In this document: positions 12,657-25,098 of the stretch, piece after piece | Position numbering within the stretch: position 1 is the stretch's first letter | Layout of the letters: each line of letters begins with the position of its first letter | Assembly (NCBI GenBank): GCA_947044405.1 | Contig: CAMRHE010000507.1 | Span: forward strand, 930,001-994,000 | DNA length: 64,000 nucleotides | Source of the DNA: Leptodactylus fallax | Taxonomy: Eukaryota > Chordata > Amphibia > Anura > Leptodactylidae | Direction of reading: 5' to 3' | Position numbers and translations under genes: made by a program | The notes under the pieces: model-generated | Databases searched by the model: none | Seen by the model: the letters and a program-made list of their open reading frames with translations, nothing else | Told to the model about the DNA's origin: nothing

Positions 12657-14853
12657 TCAAAAAGGGAGTGTGTTACCAGAGCCCAGTATATTAACCCAGC
12701 CCTGAAGATAGATAGGTTAGTGTCACCAGAACCAGCATATCACCCAGCCCTGCAGATAGATAGGTTAGTGTCACCAGAACCAGAATATCACCCCAACCCT
12801 GCAGATAGATAGGTTAGTGTCACCAGAACCAGCATATCATCCCAGCCCTGCAGATAGATAGGTTAGTGTCACCAGACCCAGCATATCACCCCAGCCCTGC
12901 AGATAGATAGGTTAGTGTCACCAGACCCAACATATCACCCCAGCCCTGCAGATAGATAGGTTAGTGTCACCAGAACCAGCATATCACCCCAGTCCTGCAG
13001 ATAGATAGGTTAGTGTCACCAGAACCAGCATATCACCCCAGCCCTGCAGATAGATAGGTTACTGTCACCAGAACCAGCATATCATCCCAGCCCTGCAGAT
13101 AGATAGGTTAGTGTCACCAGAATCAACATATCACCCCAGCCCTGCTGATAGATAGGTTAGTGTTACCAGAGCCCAGTATATCACCCCAGCCCTGCAGATA
13201 GATAGGTTAGTGTCACCAGAACCAGCATGTCACCCCAGTCCTGCAGATAGATAGGTTAGTGTCACCAGAACCAGCATATCATCCCAGCCCTGCTGATAGA
13301 TAGGTTAGTGTCACCAGAACCAGCATATCACCTCAGCACTGCAGATAGATAGGTTAGTGTCACCAGAACCTGCATATCACCCCAGCCTGCAGATAGATAG
13401 GTTAGTGTCACCAGAACCAGCATATCACCCCAGCCCTGCAGATAGATAGGTTAGTGTCACCAGACCCAACATATCACCCCAGCCCTGCAGATAGATAGGT
13501 TAGTGTCACCAGAACCAGCATATCACCCCAGTCCTGCAGATAGATAGGTTAGTGTCACCAGAACCAGCATATCACCCCAGCCCTGCAGATAGATAGGTTA
13601 CTGTCACCAGAACCAGCATATCATCCCAGCCCTGCAGATAGATAGGTTAGTGTCACCAGAATCAACATATCACCCCAGCCCTGCTGATAGATAGGTTAGT
13701 GTTACCAGAGCCCAGTATATCACCCCAGCCCTGCAGATAGATAGGTTAGTGTCACCAGAACCAGCATGTCACCCCAGTCCTGCAGATAGATAGGTTAGTG
13801 TCACCAGAACCAGCATATCATCCCAGCCCTGCTGATAGATAGGTTAGTGTCACCAGAACCAGCATATCACCTCAGCACTGCAGATAGATAGGTTAGTGTC
13901 ACCAGAACCTGCATATCACCCCAGCCTGCAGATAGATAGGTTAGTGTCACCAGAACCAGCATATCACCCCAGCCCTGCAGATAGATAAGTTAGTGTCACC
14001 AGAACCAGCATATCACCCCAGACCTGCTGATAGGTTAGTGTCACCAGAACCAGCATATCACCCCAGCCCTGCAGATAGATAGGTTAGTGTCACCAGAACC
14101 AGCATATCACCCCAGCCCTGCAGATAGGTAGGTTAGTGTCACCAAACCCCAGCATATCACCCCAGCCCTGCAGATAGATAGGTTACTGTCACCAGAAACA
14201 ACATATCACCCCAGCCCTGCAGATAGATAGGTTAGTGTCACCAGAACCAGCATATCACCCCAGTCCTGCAGATAGATAGGTTAGTGTCACCAGAACCAGC
14301 ATATCACCCCAGCCCTGCAGATAGATAGGTTAGTGTCACCAGAACCAGCATATCACCCCAGCCCTGCAGATAGATAGGTTAGTGTCACCAGACCCAGCAT
14401 ATCACCCCAGCCCTGCAGATAGGTTAGTGTCACCAGAACCAGCATATCACCCAAGCCCTGCAGATAGATAGGTTAGTGTCACCAGAACCAGCATATCACC
14501 TCAGCCCTGCAGATAGATAGGTCAATTCAGCGAGGAGTTCCTGCTCATTTTTGGATCTTGTCTTGTTTTATACATATTCACAATACAACTGTGTGCAGAT
14601 TTTCTCTAGTAACAAGAAAGCTACATTTTAACAAAAATAGCGATATCTCAACAACAGACACAGCAATTCACAAGATATATGGTTTGATTTAGGTGACACT
14701 AACCTATCTATCTGCAGGGCTGGGGTGATATGCTGGTTCTGGTGACACTAACCTATCTATCTGCATGGCTGGGGTGATATGCTGGTTCTGGTGACACTAA
14801 CCTATCTATCTGCAGGGCTGGGGTGATATGCTGGTTCTGGTACTGGTTCTGGT
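12657..14853. mobile_element. T2/Kolobok-like foldback element, copy 3, long left arm
   Basis: Starts AAAAAGGGAGTGTGTTACCAG near 12657, where the TTAA is no longer intact. About 38 copies of the 49-bp unit run to about 14522 in the same orientation as copy 1. A core of about 170 bp follows, then three reversed units (14697-14840), after which it is truncated. The left arm contains a higher-order duplication: the rare GGTTACTGTCACC variant at about 13057 recurs at about 13596, 539 bp away, which is 11 units, together with the same series of neighbouring variants. Confidence 0.85.
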
Positions 14854-14872
14854 CACTATTATGCTGATGCGG

Positions 14873-15172
14873 TCACTGTGTACATACATTACATTACTTA
14901 TCCTGTACTGATCCTGAGTTACATCCTGTATTATACTCCAGAGCTGCACTCACTATTCTGCTGGTACAGTCACTGTGTACATACATTACATTACTTATCC
15001 TGTACTGATCCTGAGTTACATCCTGTATTATACTCCAGAGCTGCACTCACTATTCTGCTGGTACAGTCACTGTGTACATACATTACATTACTTATCCTGT
15101 ACTGATCCTGAGTTACATCCTGTATTATACTCCAGAGCTGCACTCACTATTCTGCTGGTGCAGTCACTGTGA
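14873..15172. repeat. 97-bp tandem repeat, three copies
   Basis: Three nearly identical copies of a unit beginning CACTGTGTACATACATTACA and ending ATTCTGCTGGTACAGT, spaced 97 bp apart, abutting the truncated right arm of copy 3. The open frames across it are by-products of the repeat. Confidence 0.93.
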
Positions 15173-16508
15173 CATCATACAATCAATGTTGGGGCATGAA
15201 GGGGTTAATAGGATACATCAGTAAATGTGGCTATGTACTATCGCTATGTACTATTGGTCTTTATGGATACTTGACAGACTGTAGTGCGGAGCCGTCCTTG
15301 CACTTACAATACAGAACAGCACCACCCAGTGGATAATTGAGAACATGAATGCTATGGTATATAATGTATGGCCATATGCCCTGAGAACACAAGTTTTGAG
15401 CGAGCGGCTCCTTAGGCGTTATGAGCAAGCAGCCTGCCCAGAGTATTTTATAAATCTGAGGTGAAGCAGTCATCGTTGCGTGACACCAGATGGGATTTGT
15501 TCTTGTTTGTAGATTCATCGTCTCTCAAGGGGCTCCTTATGTTTTTGAGCAGACCTTTATAAGCCCAGCCTGTGCCTTCGGGGCTTGTATCCATTCTGGA
15601 ATTTAAGGGGGCAGTATATTAAGGCAGCAGTAATTACTCCCCTTTTCAGGGCCATAAAGTTTGTGCTTTATAGGTTGTCATTGTGATGGGAATTCCTCCA
15701 GTGTGGAGGATGGGCCACTAATCCCATCGTAATATGGTATTCCCAGAGATCTGCCATGCTCACAGTGGGCTAAGGAGGCGTTCACACTATTATACTCTTG
15801 TTACACCCACACCCTCTGCCAACTCTCTGTCCAACCCTCCCCCACCATTATTGATTGACATTCCCTGGCCACTGTAGTCACCATCAGGCTCCTCCAAATA
15901 TCGTACATGCATCCTTGCCTTGTACTCCCTAGAGTCTGCGGATTCAGTATACATTGATGCTTTCTGTATGCCAGATTTGGAGGAGCCCAGTCGTGATTTG
16001 GAAGGGCCCATACTTGTCATCTGATGGGACTGTCTGGAATTACTAGAATACCGAATTCTTTGGCTAACAAACCAATCCTGACTACAAACTGCCTGATCTG
16101 TAGTCAGGTTCAGCAGCAGATCCCCTTAGGGCCCCTAGTAATTTATCCTGTATCCGCTGTTAGATTACACCATTGGCTACAGTGACGGAAGAGAAACTAA
16201 GTGCAGAGTGGGGTGACATTACACCCTAGAGTGGTCAGAGGGTGTAGGAATACGGGTGTAGACTGGTCACACAGCCGGAGGACTATTTATTCAGAAACGT
16301 CACCACTGTTGTCTTTATGCTGCATCTTGTATTGCAGCTCATCTCTATTCAATTGAATTCTGCAATACCAGACACAACCTATTGAGGATAGGGGAGCTGT
16401 TCTTGTGTAATAAAAGCAGACCCTGTATCTGTTAGGAAGGATTTGGAAAATAATACATCTGAAGCCGCTGTATGTTTTTCATGTTTCTCCGTTTCTCCTC
16501 TGTCGCAG
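15173..16508 (+). other. gdf10 intron 2, distal part and splice acceptor
   Basis: No gene or array recognised. The intron ends with a strong pyrimidine tract (TTTCTCCGTTTCTCCTCTG) and TCGCAG at 16503-16508. Confidence 0.55.
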
Positions 16509-16700
16509 GTGGTGCGCCCATCGAACCATGCTACAATACAGAGCATAGTCAAGGCTGTCGGCATCATCCCAGGAGTCCCAGAGCCTTGCTGTACACCAGA
16601 ACGAATGAGTGCCCTAAGCGTCCTTTTCCTGGATGAAAGTCGGAATGTGGTGCTGAAGGTGTACCCCAATATGTCAGTGGAGAGCTGTTCCTGCAGATAA
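16509..16700 (+). CDS. gdf10: gdf10 exon 3: C-terminal half of the mature ligand
   Basis: Last 63 codons and TAA. It starts [20 protein letters not shown], continues PEPCC (cysteines 4 and 5) and [13 protein letters not shown], and ends ESCSCR with cysteines 6 and 7. All seven mature-domain cysteines are therefore present across exons 2 and 3, consistent with a functional ligand. The phase-0 junction after PMPK is as in other GDF10 and BMP3 genes. The total product is 439 residues against 478 in human; the propeptide, not the mature part, accounts for the difference. GDF10 acts outside the cell and is known in vertebrates for roles in skeletal, neural and head development; those roles are family knowledge. 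Confidence 0.97.
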   Translation: MVRPSNHATIQSIVKAVGIIPGVPEPCCTPERMSALSVLFLDESRNVVLKVYPNMSVESCSCR

Positions 16701-17239
16701 CGCCATGCCGAGGTCACCAGCAATCTTCAGCCCTGGCGGGTTACGACGTGGCACCTTCAGATCCTCTTTTCTCTCCTTCCTAAACAATTTGTGACAGTGG
16801 ACAGGGCACAAGTGTTAATGTAATGGGTGAAGAGAGGCAGAGGCCAATATATTTGGAGAGGTGCGTTTGGCACCCACATTTTCTCTTTCATCGACTTTGT
16901 GGTATGAAGGAAACGTGTCCAGCTTGAGGAGTAGATGGACCTGATCTGGAGATGGCCTTCTTATCTTACTCTTTACTGGAGTGGATTTCTACTTTTTTGT
17001 CAATAGATGTTCCTATGTGTATAGTAAATATATATATATATATATAAGTTGTACAGTCATATACTTCCAGTGTTATATAGGGACATCTCTGATACACAGC
17101 TCCAAAAAATTCTGGGTTCCTGCAACCATCACAGGCCCAGTAATGCGCTCTCCATAGTGGTGGCTGCGGGCTGGTGATAGGTGAAACTTGTGAGATTCCT
17201 TGAGTAAATATTCGCAAGGTTCACCCTCATGTTCAGTAT

Positions 17240-17720
17240 AATAAGCAGAGGCCAAAGGAAGACAAAATTAAAAAAGATTTCTCACCTTTATTGGGCTCAC
17301 AATCTCCTTTCCCGGCATCCACTCGTCACCCACTTCTGCAACCTCTTCGGCATCTTCTCCAACATCATGTGCCCAGGGGTCACCGCTGAGGCTTGAGATT
17401 GGGACTCAGTGGTAACGCTGGGTACGCCGTTGTCGTGATACTTTGACCCAAGCGTCGCGATGTCGGCAAGCCCCACATGACCACTGAGGCCCAATTACAG
17501 GTCTCAGCAGTGACCCCTGGCGCATGACGTTGGAGAACATGCAAGAAGAAACTGCAAGAGACAACAGGTGAAGACCAGATGTTGGGAAAGAAGACCAAAC
17601 GCCGGGAACAAAGAGAACCCAGAGTACAATAAGAATTGGTAAAAATGTTGGGTTCGGCCAAACCTGAATTTTTTTGGAAATTCCGTTTGTTACAAACTGG
17701 TTTGCTCATTTCCACTACTG
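17240..17720. repeat. Dispersed MITE-like repeat with GTGCCCAGGGGTCACC motif
   Basis: Contains ATGTGCCCAGGGGTCACCGC and inverted phrases around it, and ends near GGTTTGCTCATTTCC. Related wording (GTGCCCAGGGGCACTAC, GCCCAAGGTCACCACCGAGG) appears in the elements near 36065 and 45630, so this is a dispersed family. Boundaries are approximate. Confidence 0.5.
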
Positions 17721-18741
17721 GCAGGAGATTTGGCTCTCAGAGAATGTAAGATCCTTGTACAGTAGGTGCGCTACCTTGTGAGGGTTCTTAATATTATCAT
17801 ACCTGCTACGGTTAACTATAGGAGAGACCTGGGTACACTCGACTACTCCAGCCAATAATGGGCATTTGGTTATAGAGGTGGTCCCAGAAGTCAGACCGCC
17901 ACCTGCCATAATGTTACGACTTAACTGTATTTTAGGCCCTTGTACTCCCCAAAAATCATAGCGAACCACTCTATATGTCTCCTGTTTCAGGAATATACGT
18001 ATAATAGGCTTACCCTTCTGTGCATAGTTACTCTTCCTGTCACATGACCTGAATTCTAGGATTTGATATCTTTTGATGCTACCATGGCAATCCCAGAGCA
18101 AGCGTAATATGAATATGACTACAGTAGTTATGAGAGCCGGAGAAGGAAGGAACAAGTAAAACAAGATTTCCATCTGAGCGCTTCCCTAACCCAGGTATTC
18201 CCCCATATGGGTGGCCTTTTTTCCCCGCTAAATATTCATCCTGACCACAGCCAGGATGAATGTAGTCATGACTGGTGGTGGACGGTCCTTTCATTCACTT
18301 CAGTGGGAGTACCAGGGATGGGCAAACTAAAGTTCTCGGCTATCTCCATCTCCCAAGTGAATGGGGCACCATCCACCACCAGTCACACCTACATTTTGCC
18401 TGGCTACAGTAGACAGCTGCCTATTCGGCCTAACCCTTGTCTCGACTCTTGTCAACCAATATATCTGTACATAATTTCATGAAAAGCAGTCCCAGGAAAG
18501 AGTTGTGCCTCAGCACAACGTTCAATATGGTTGGCCCATTACAGTCCACGGCCAACCATGTCACAATGTGGAAGAAGTAGATTAGAGTTGATATATCGAG
18601 GCGCATGGCGCTAACCTAGTACTGCTGCTTTGTATACAGTACTCCAAATCCTCTGCATAGACATAGAGCTAGAAGGTGTGAGTCTGTCTGTCTGCAGCCG
18701 ACCCTAAAGGGAGCCCAGGAGCTTACGGCATTCTGTTTAAC

Positions 18742-19130
18742 CCCTTCAAGACCAGCCTATTTTGGAACTTGAGGAGAAAGTTTGTTATTTCGCATCATCA
18801 CATTCCATTAGCCATAACTTTTTTATTTATCCATTAGTTGTATGAGGGCTTGTTTTTTGCAGGATGAGTTGTATTTTTCAATGTTACCATTTTAGGGTAC
18901 ATAAAATTAACTATTTTATTAGCTTTTCTTGCTTTTTCTGTTTACATGGTTCCCTGTGGGGCATTAACTGTTATCTATTATTGGTCAGTATAATTTTGGT
19001 GATTTTTTTTTTTTGTTTTTCTGATAGCACTTTCTATGGACAAAAATTCCATATATGTGTATTTCTTAATATTTTTGTAAAATAAGACCACTTTTATATT
19101 GACTATAATTTTATTATATTTTTTCTGTGC
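18742..19130 (+). repeat. Dispersed repeat with TTAACCCCTTC end
   Basis: Begins TTTAACCCCTTCAAGACCAG and contains CCATAACTTTTTTATTTATC and ATGAGGGCTTGTTTTTTGC. The copy at 44124-44460 has the same order of motifs. The family is not identified; it looks like a worn transposon end. Confidence 0.6.
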
Positions 19131-19234
19131 AGCAGGGGCGTCACTTAAGGGGGTGCAGTCACACCCAAGCCCAGGAGCCTTATGTGGCCCATAAGGTGTC
19201 TCTTAACAATATATGGAAACCAGAACTTTAAGGG

Positions 19235-19320
19235 ATACATTATTGTTGGGGGGGGGGGGGCTGGCACAGATTTGGCAATGTGGACTAAGGATGGCAGATT
19301 TTTTTTTTTAATAATCTTTA
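19235..19320. repeat. G and T homopolymer runs
   Basis: Short G-run near 19249-19260 and T-run near 19301. Assembly length in such runs is unreliable. Confidence 0.7.
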
Positions 19321-19775
19321 TTTATTTTTTAGTCATACTAGGGGACTTCACAATTTGATTGTTTGATCACTTCTATAATGCTGTGGTATACTCAGTAGAC
19401 CAAAGCAGTACTGCCTGTCAGTAATAAACTGGCAGGCAACCATTAGGCAGCATATAGGCCTAAACATACAGGCATGGCAAGCCTATATAGACCCCTGGCC
19501 TTCAAGCCAACCCACCGGTGTTGCAGGGCACCAATGGGGTGACAGTGGTAGCCCCTTCCATACACATCAACAATTGAAACATATCTCACCCCTGAAACCG
19601 TCCCTAATCCACTAAGAAATGCCCACTTTATGTCTATACAGAGGATCTGGAGCTCTGTATCAGAATAACGGAGCTCCTGCTACTAGAAAGTTATACTTTG
19701 GACCTATAATGACATGATTTTACATGGTGGCAATTTCTGTGTTTTTTCCTTGGCGGGACTTTTTATAATATGATG

Positions 19776-20030
19776 TAAATACATACTTGCCAAAACTCTG
19801 CAATTTCTGGCTCTCAGTTTTGTGGAAGAGCGGACAAATCTCATGTCCTGGTGGTATTCTCCTGGTCTGGGTCATATTGTATATGATATGGGCCAATAAA
19901 GTCACAAAAAATGGGCATGACTGTCCACGTTACAAAAAGGTGTGTAACATTCAACCAAAAGGGGGCAGAGTTTTGATAAAGGGGGCTTCCTGGATTCCAC
20001 TTGCCAAAAGTTGTCAAGTATATGTAAATA
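19776..20030. mobile_element. Short MITE-like repeat with ACATACTTG ends
   Basis: ACATACTTGCCAAAA near 19781 is reversed as GTTGTCAAGTATATGT near 20010-20025, giving imperfect terminal inverted repeats of about 14 bp around a span of about 250 bp. The open frames on both strands across it do not resemble known proteins. Confidence 0.5.
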
Positions 20031-20369
20031 AGACACTGATACTCTACCACAATTCTTCATTGGGTGGATGGCCATAAGACTATGAACACAAGTTGAAGAA
20101 CTGAGAGTACACGGGCCTACGTCACAAAGCCAGTCCTCGTGTAAAGCGGTGGTACTGACGGAGCGAGGACGTTACCTAGTGCATTGAAGGACTTTTCTAT
20201 TATTACCTCTAGACGTATTGCTTGTAGGATTTCTTGTATTGTGTCCATGCTCTGAAGATGTAATTTATGTTCTGAATTATTAATATGTATGGAATATTTT
20301 TATATTAGATGACTATATCAGATGTATCCATCCGTGTCCTTCATCATAGTGGTAAAGTATTTCTGACCT

Positions 20370-20375
20370 AATAAA
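20370..20375 (+). terminator. gdf10: Candidate poly(A) signal for gdf10
   Basis: AATAAA followed 15-35 bases later by a GT-rich stretch (TGTGTATGTTGTATA), the usual layout of a vertebrate polyadenylation site. It would give a 3' UTR of 3.7 kb. Nearer AATAAA copies at 19423 and 19895 lie in or beside dispersed repeats. Confidence 0.4.
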
Positions 20376-20399
20376 ACCTACTCTAATTTACTGTGTATG

Positions 20400-21320
20400 T
20401 TGTATATATACGGCAGATTCGATGATCTGACCGCTCTGCCCCTACATGGATCGGCAGGGTCAGGGGTCACTCCTTATGATGAGGGGTGTAGTCCACGAAG
20501 AACATCTGCTATATTTATCCTGTGTGAGGACATTTATAAGGAATGTGCTTGGAGTTTTTGGTGAATTATTTCACTTTCACTGTTTTCATTGTTTACATCC
20601 TAATGTTTTTCTAACATTCCTTTCCTTCTATGAACATATTTCTGTCTCATCCTTCTAGAAGGATCTTACTATATAAGACCAGGCCTGGCCATAGGGTGAA
20701 TACATAAAGGTGCCCTGGGCCCTAATACCGCACTTACTGCCCAATTCTCTGGGGCAACTACACAATATGCAGTTTTAATGACTGGACAATGTTAGGCCGA
20801 GTTCACACAGTCGGGAAACTCGATCTACGTATTGGCCCATGTCAGTTGAGCTGAGGTGCATTTGGGTGGTAAGTGTGTCTGATACACAGACTAGGCTCGA
20901 GATTGGTCGTGCAAAACTGGCCTTATTTAGGCTCTTTTAGGCTAAGGCCCCACGTTGCGGTAACACAACTTTTTGTTTCAGATTTTGCTGCGTTTTTTTG
21001 AGCCAAAGTCAAGAATGGCTACAAAAGGAAAGGGAAATATATATGAAGTTCCTGATAGCTTCACTCCTGGCTTTGGCTCAAAAAACCTTAGCAAAATATG
21101 CAACAAAAAAAGCAGTATTTCCACAACGTGGGGCCCTAACTTAAAGAAGTTTTTTTGGGTACTGTATGGTACACCATAGAAATGTACATAGAAATGTACT
21201 GTACTGGACAGAGCATCATGCTATAAAAGTCTGTCCTTGTATGTGGTCGCTTATCAATAATAACTAAATGTGAACAATTCCTTTAAGGAAGAGCCCTCAT
21301 ATTTTTGACTTTTTTTTTTT
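20400..21320. other. Intergenic sequence between gdf10 and gdf2
   Basis: No gene recognised. Short phrases around 20940-21140 (AGGCTAAGGCCCCACGTTGC, reversed as CAACGTGGGGCCCTAAC) form inverted ends of a MITE-like unit of about 200 bp. Confidence 0.45.
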
Positions 21321-21324
21321 TATT

Positions 21325-21695
21325 CAAAGGGGTTTTCACACCAAACCAACTAATCCCTATCCACAGACTAGGGGATAAATTGCAGATCAGTGGCGGTCCG
21401 ACCATTGGGACCAAATGGGAGTCTTTGTCTGAATGGTGCAGTTGTCGGAAAGGTATGAGCCCGCTCCTTTCATTTCAATGGGACCTCCGGAGATGGCTGA
21501 AGTCCAGTGCTCCACTGGTCCCATTAAAATGAATGGAGCTCCTTTTTGACTGCTGGTTCATTCAGGCTGGGGAGCAAAACACTCCCTTGCTGTGATCAGT
21601 GGGGGTCTCAGAAGTTGGATCACCTCAGATCTGCGACGTTTTCCTTGTCCAGGGTAGGAGATGAGCTGCTTTGGAGGATGAACCCTCTTTAAGAA
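21325..21695. mobile_element. Degenerate TTAA-type MITE
   Basis: The left end AAAGGGGTTTTCACACC and right end GATGAACCCTCTTTAAG are imperfect inverted repeats. The interior has CCCTATCCACAGACTAGGGG and GATCAGTGGGGGTCTCAGAAG, phrasing typical of frog dispersed MITEs. No coding capacity. Confidence 0.55.
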
Positions 21696-23375
21696 GATAT
21701 CACTGAGCCATAACATGGCCAAAATGAGACACATAGGCCCAGATTTACTATTGTGGTTATGACTAGACACTGTCATAGACATGGCACAATTTTGGCGCAG
21801 TGTGGCGCATGTTGTGCATCTAATTTGGACTAGAATTTTTTGACATTTGGGTGTGGATTGTCAGAATAAGGGGACGTGGCTTAAAAATGTGCCACAATGC
21901 ACCAAAATTGTGTCAAAAAATTCTGCCACATGGTAAGCCAACTAAAAAATAGTATAAATATCATCCAGCATCAGCAACTGGGATAAATCTATTTTCTGAC
22001 TGCCTATCTGTCTAACATCCATATAATAAACAGGGAGAATATTTAACAAAAACCTAGTTTTTTATGTTGACCCATCAAGTGGCTGAGATGACATCTAGGT
22101 GCCAAGTGAGGTTGTCCAGTATCTCTCTTCTCCAGGCCCAACCTTCTCAATGTTGCAGTGGGGTCCCGTTCACCAATCATCTTGCTGCCATCTGAGGCCT
22201 ACTCCTTAGTGGACACGTATCCCCAACTCACAGAACTAAGAGGACACTAGTTTAAGGCAAGAGCCAGTCAACAGGCTATTGACAGGGTCTTCATGACAGA
22301 AGTATATTAAATTTTACTGGTATACCCTAGTCTCCCCAGTCCAAGAGATAGCTGTAGGCCCCTCATGAAGGCCATGAACCTCTGAACCCCCTTCCCAGAA
22401 AGGCACAAAAAGTTGACAAGGCCAGAAATGAGGAAGATGTGTGACATAGTACCTTCTTCCATCAGTCAGTTTCAAGAGATGGATGGTTGCAGGCTATGTA
22501 GAATGGAAGCAGCTCGATAAAACCTAGAAAGAATGTATCCAGATTTCTGAAACCTGAAGCTCAAAGAGAAGTTGGTTGATGGTCGAACATCCACTGACTG
22601 TACATGTTTTAGTCCAGACTATCCATACATACTCAATGACAACAGATGAAGGATGATCTTTCTAGGAATATTCTGAGAATGTTGTTTTACGGAAAGATCA
22701 TTCATGGACCAGACTACGACAACATTTTTTTTAGGTCAGCTAAAAACATTTGTTTGTTGTGAAGATTCACCCAACAAATGATCATTTCAGTTAAAATCAT
22801 CCTTTTTGATCAACTTTAGACTAATGTGTGTGGCCTGCTAAAGATAAAACAAAAAAAGTCATGCTGTCCCATGGATAGGCCTAAACAGACACATAGTTTT
22901 AAGCCTTAGTGAAAACTTTTCTATATCTATTTCTGGATTCAAACCTTTCTAGAAGAAGAAATGATGGATAGCGCCATGCATACTTAAGTAAACAAAGTTT
23001 CAGGAAATTTCACAAATCAAGAATGCGGATATTTGGTCAAGAGTGGTTAATTAGGCAGAAGCCCCTTTCATACAAAATATATGACTGGCTTCCCTTCGAG
23101 CTCCACACAAACTCAACATGTTTATAGAATCTTCATTAAGGAAGGACTTCAATGTGATAAGCTCAGTGAATACATTGCAATCCAGATAAGAGACAGTGAA
23201 CGCTTTGGTCCGCCTCATATCTGCCAGGATAGAAGCTTAAAAAATATCTCAAAGAAGAGCCCTGACTGGCTTATTCCTGCCAAATCCATCTACTGCAAGT
23301 GAAGGAACCTTCAGATCCTAACGTTGTCCTCCTAACATAGCTCCTCAAATTTAGAAAAATCCCACCATAGACACG
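21696..23375. other. Sequence upstream of gdf2, no gene seen
   Basis: Mostly single-copy-looking DNA leading to gdf2. It should contain the gdf2 promoter and 5' leader, but no clear TATA box or CpG island is visible. It contrasts with the GC-rich gdf10 leader. Confidence 0.4.
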
Positions 23376-23688
23376 ATGTGGCATACCAGGTTACAAATAC
23401 TGTGCTCTCTAGTCATATTCGTAGCAAGGTTTACACTCAACAAACCATTGCCAGAGTGGAGAGAAGACCTTCTAACGCATCCTGAAGAAGAGGCACAAGA
23501 GCTTCTGAGCTCTTTGACTGAAATGATGAAGGAACACCTGAAAGAGAATCTGAACCTAACAGGAGCCTTGTTTCAAGACAAGATCACAACGAAGCTTCCT
23601 CAGTATATGATTGATCTCTATAACCGGTATGCAGATGATAGGACGTCTATGCCGGTGTCTAACATAATCCGAAGTTTTAATGTTGAAG
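23376..23688 (+). CDS. gdf2: gdf2 (bmp9) exon 1, partial gene
   Basis: First coding exon of GDF2/BMP9, a circulating BMP ligand that in vertebrates signals through ALK1 and endoglin on endothelium (family knowledge). The ATG at 23376 has A at -3 and opens a leader peptide (LQILCSLVIFVARF). LNLTGALFQDK and PQYMIDLYNRYADD then SNIIRSFNVE match the conserved start of the GDF2 propeptide (human has QYMIDLYNRY and SNIVRSF at the same place). The donor is GAAG|GTAGGA with the intron at 23689. The exon ends in phase 1, as expected for a split Asp codon. It encodes 104 residues plus one base. The second exon, which would hold the rest of the propeptide and the whole mature ligand, is not in the window. 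The reading frame here is intact. Confidence 0.93.
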
Positions 23689-25098
23689 GTAGGACAACAT
23701 GTGGCCTTCTGTATGGCTGGTGTGAACATATCTCCTAACTCTCTATGCTTACAGCATCTGTTCCACGTTAGAGATCGTGGTGTTTTGGTCATAGTCTAAT
23801 AATGTTCCCATATTCAAGATTGTCTTCTGGTAATTTCAGATATTATTGTAGTCATTGAGAACATTGTGGCTTTTACTAGGAAATTGTTTAATGGGAAAAA
23901 CTTAATCTTTTCCACCATCTAAAAAAATAATATCAATTCTTATATATACACATCATATACATAGTCATATAGTATTTGTCAAACAATACATCTATCCAAT
24001 GTCCATCAAGTGCAATGGGCAGATCAAGAGCATAAAATCATTAACTGTAATTCCTAAACCAATAGACACATATGAAGGTAAGTGTCAAACACCTTTACAA
24101 AGTCCAAGAAGACTATCCATGTCCGTGTATGATGCTTTCGATTTCTTCTATTCTGTCTTCATATAACCATACAATTGCTTACAATATTATTTTCTCATGT
24201 TTATTCCTATATATAGCTGCTTAAAGCATAAGTAATAAATGCATCAGAGACCCACCACTGGTACCCCAAAAATCACAAGGACTTGAGCCACCATGTTGAG
24301 GTGGTCATGTGTGCCCTGTTGCTCCATACAATGTCTGGGGGTCTGACGGAAATACTGTAGTTCAGCTATATTCCCTTAACCATGGTCGTACAGTAAGGTG
24401 GAAGAGAGTCTTGGGGGCCCCCTCTTCTAGTGATCCCAGCAGTAGGACAATCAGCAGCCAGGTGTTTATATGCTATCCTGTAATATTACCCATATATCAG
24501 ATTAGTCAGAGGTGTAATCTGAAGCTTCTCGGCCCAAGTCCAATATCTGTAACAGGGGCCCTGAGCTATCACATAAAACTTGTGTTCTCCTATGTAGCTG
24601 CGACACCATTGACACCAGAAGCTACAGTAGGTGCACCAGAGCCCTTGCAGTTATGCTTGTGATCTTAGTGACCATTACTATAGTGTGTAGTGTGCATGTC
24701 ACGACAATACCTCTGGTGACCAAGGCCGCCAGTTCTGTCCAGTTCTGTGACGTCATTGCTGCAGTCAGTGGCTGGATGCTGTGGTCGGGTGACGTTTGAG
24801 GGATACAGGAAGCAGAGGAGGGGTCAGTGTGGGAGGAATATTGGAAAGTTCATTTTAAATTGTGGGTCTAAAAATATAATTTCTGGAAAAGCCTGTACTT
24901 GACTCCAAGAGGATGAGAAATAAATTCAAATGTCATTTTCTTGCTTTTTTGGAGCCAAAGAGTTAGCTGGATTCTGGTTGCTTGCAGCCACCACTAGAAG
25001 GCCGTAGTAATACATATCCCATTAATCTCAATAATAGATGAGGATGTGGTAGGCTACAGGTGGTGGATGCAGTTAAAGGAGTTGTCTCAGGATTGACC
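23689..25098 (+). other. gdf2 intron 1, proximal part
   Basis: Begins with the donor GTAGGA. No gene or array is recognised. The exon 2 sequence, normally a few kb away in compact vertebrate genomes, is absent here and in all later sequence on either strand. Confidence 0.6.

Larger units (their letters stand above)
16701..20390 (+). other. gdf10: Probable gdf10 3' untranslated region / downstream sequence
   Basis: No further coding sequence follows the stop. AATAAA hexamers occur at 19423, 19895 and 20370. The region also holds dispersed repeats (17240-17720, 18742-19130, 19776-20030), so either the 3' UTR is long and repeat-bearing or the true end lies at a nearer non-canonical signal. The extent is inferred, not shown. 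Confidence 0.4.

Noticed and set aside
3957..16700. Gene could be bmp3 rather than gdf10
   Set aside because: [20 protein letters not shown] and [17 protein letters not shown] fit GDF10 better, and the neighbour is gdf2, as expected for gdf10.
19787..20077. 96-codon open frame downstream of gdf10
   Set aside because: It falls across a MITE-like repeat with inverted ends; no recognisable domain.
24309..24662. 117-codon open frame in the gdf2 intron
   Set aside because: No similarity to gdf2 exon 2 or any family; lacks cystine-knot or propeptide motifs.
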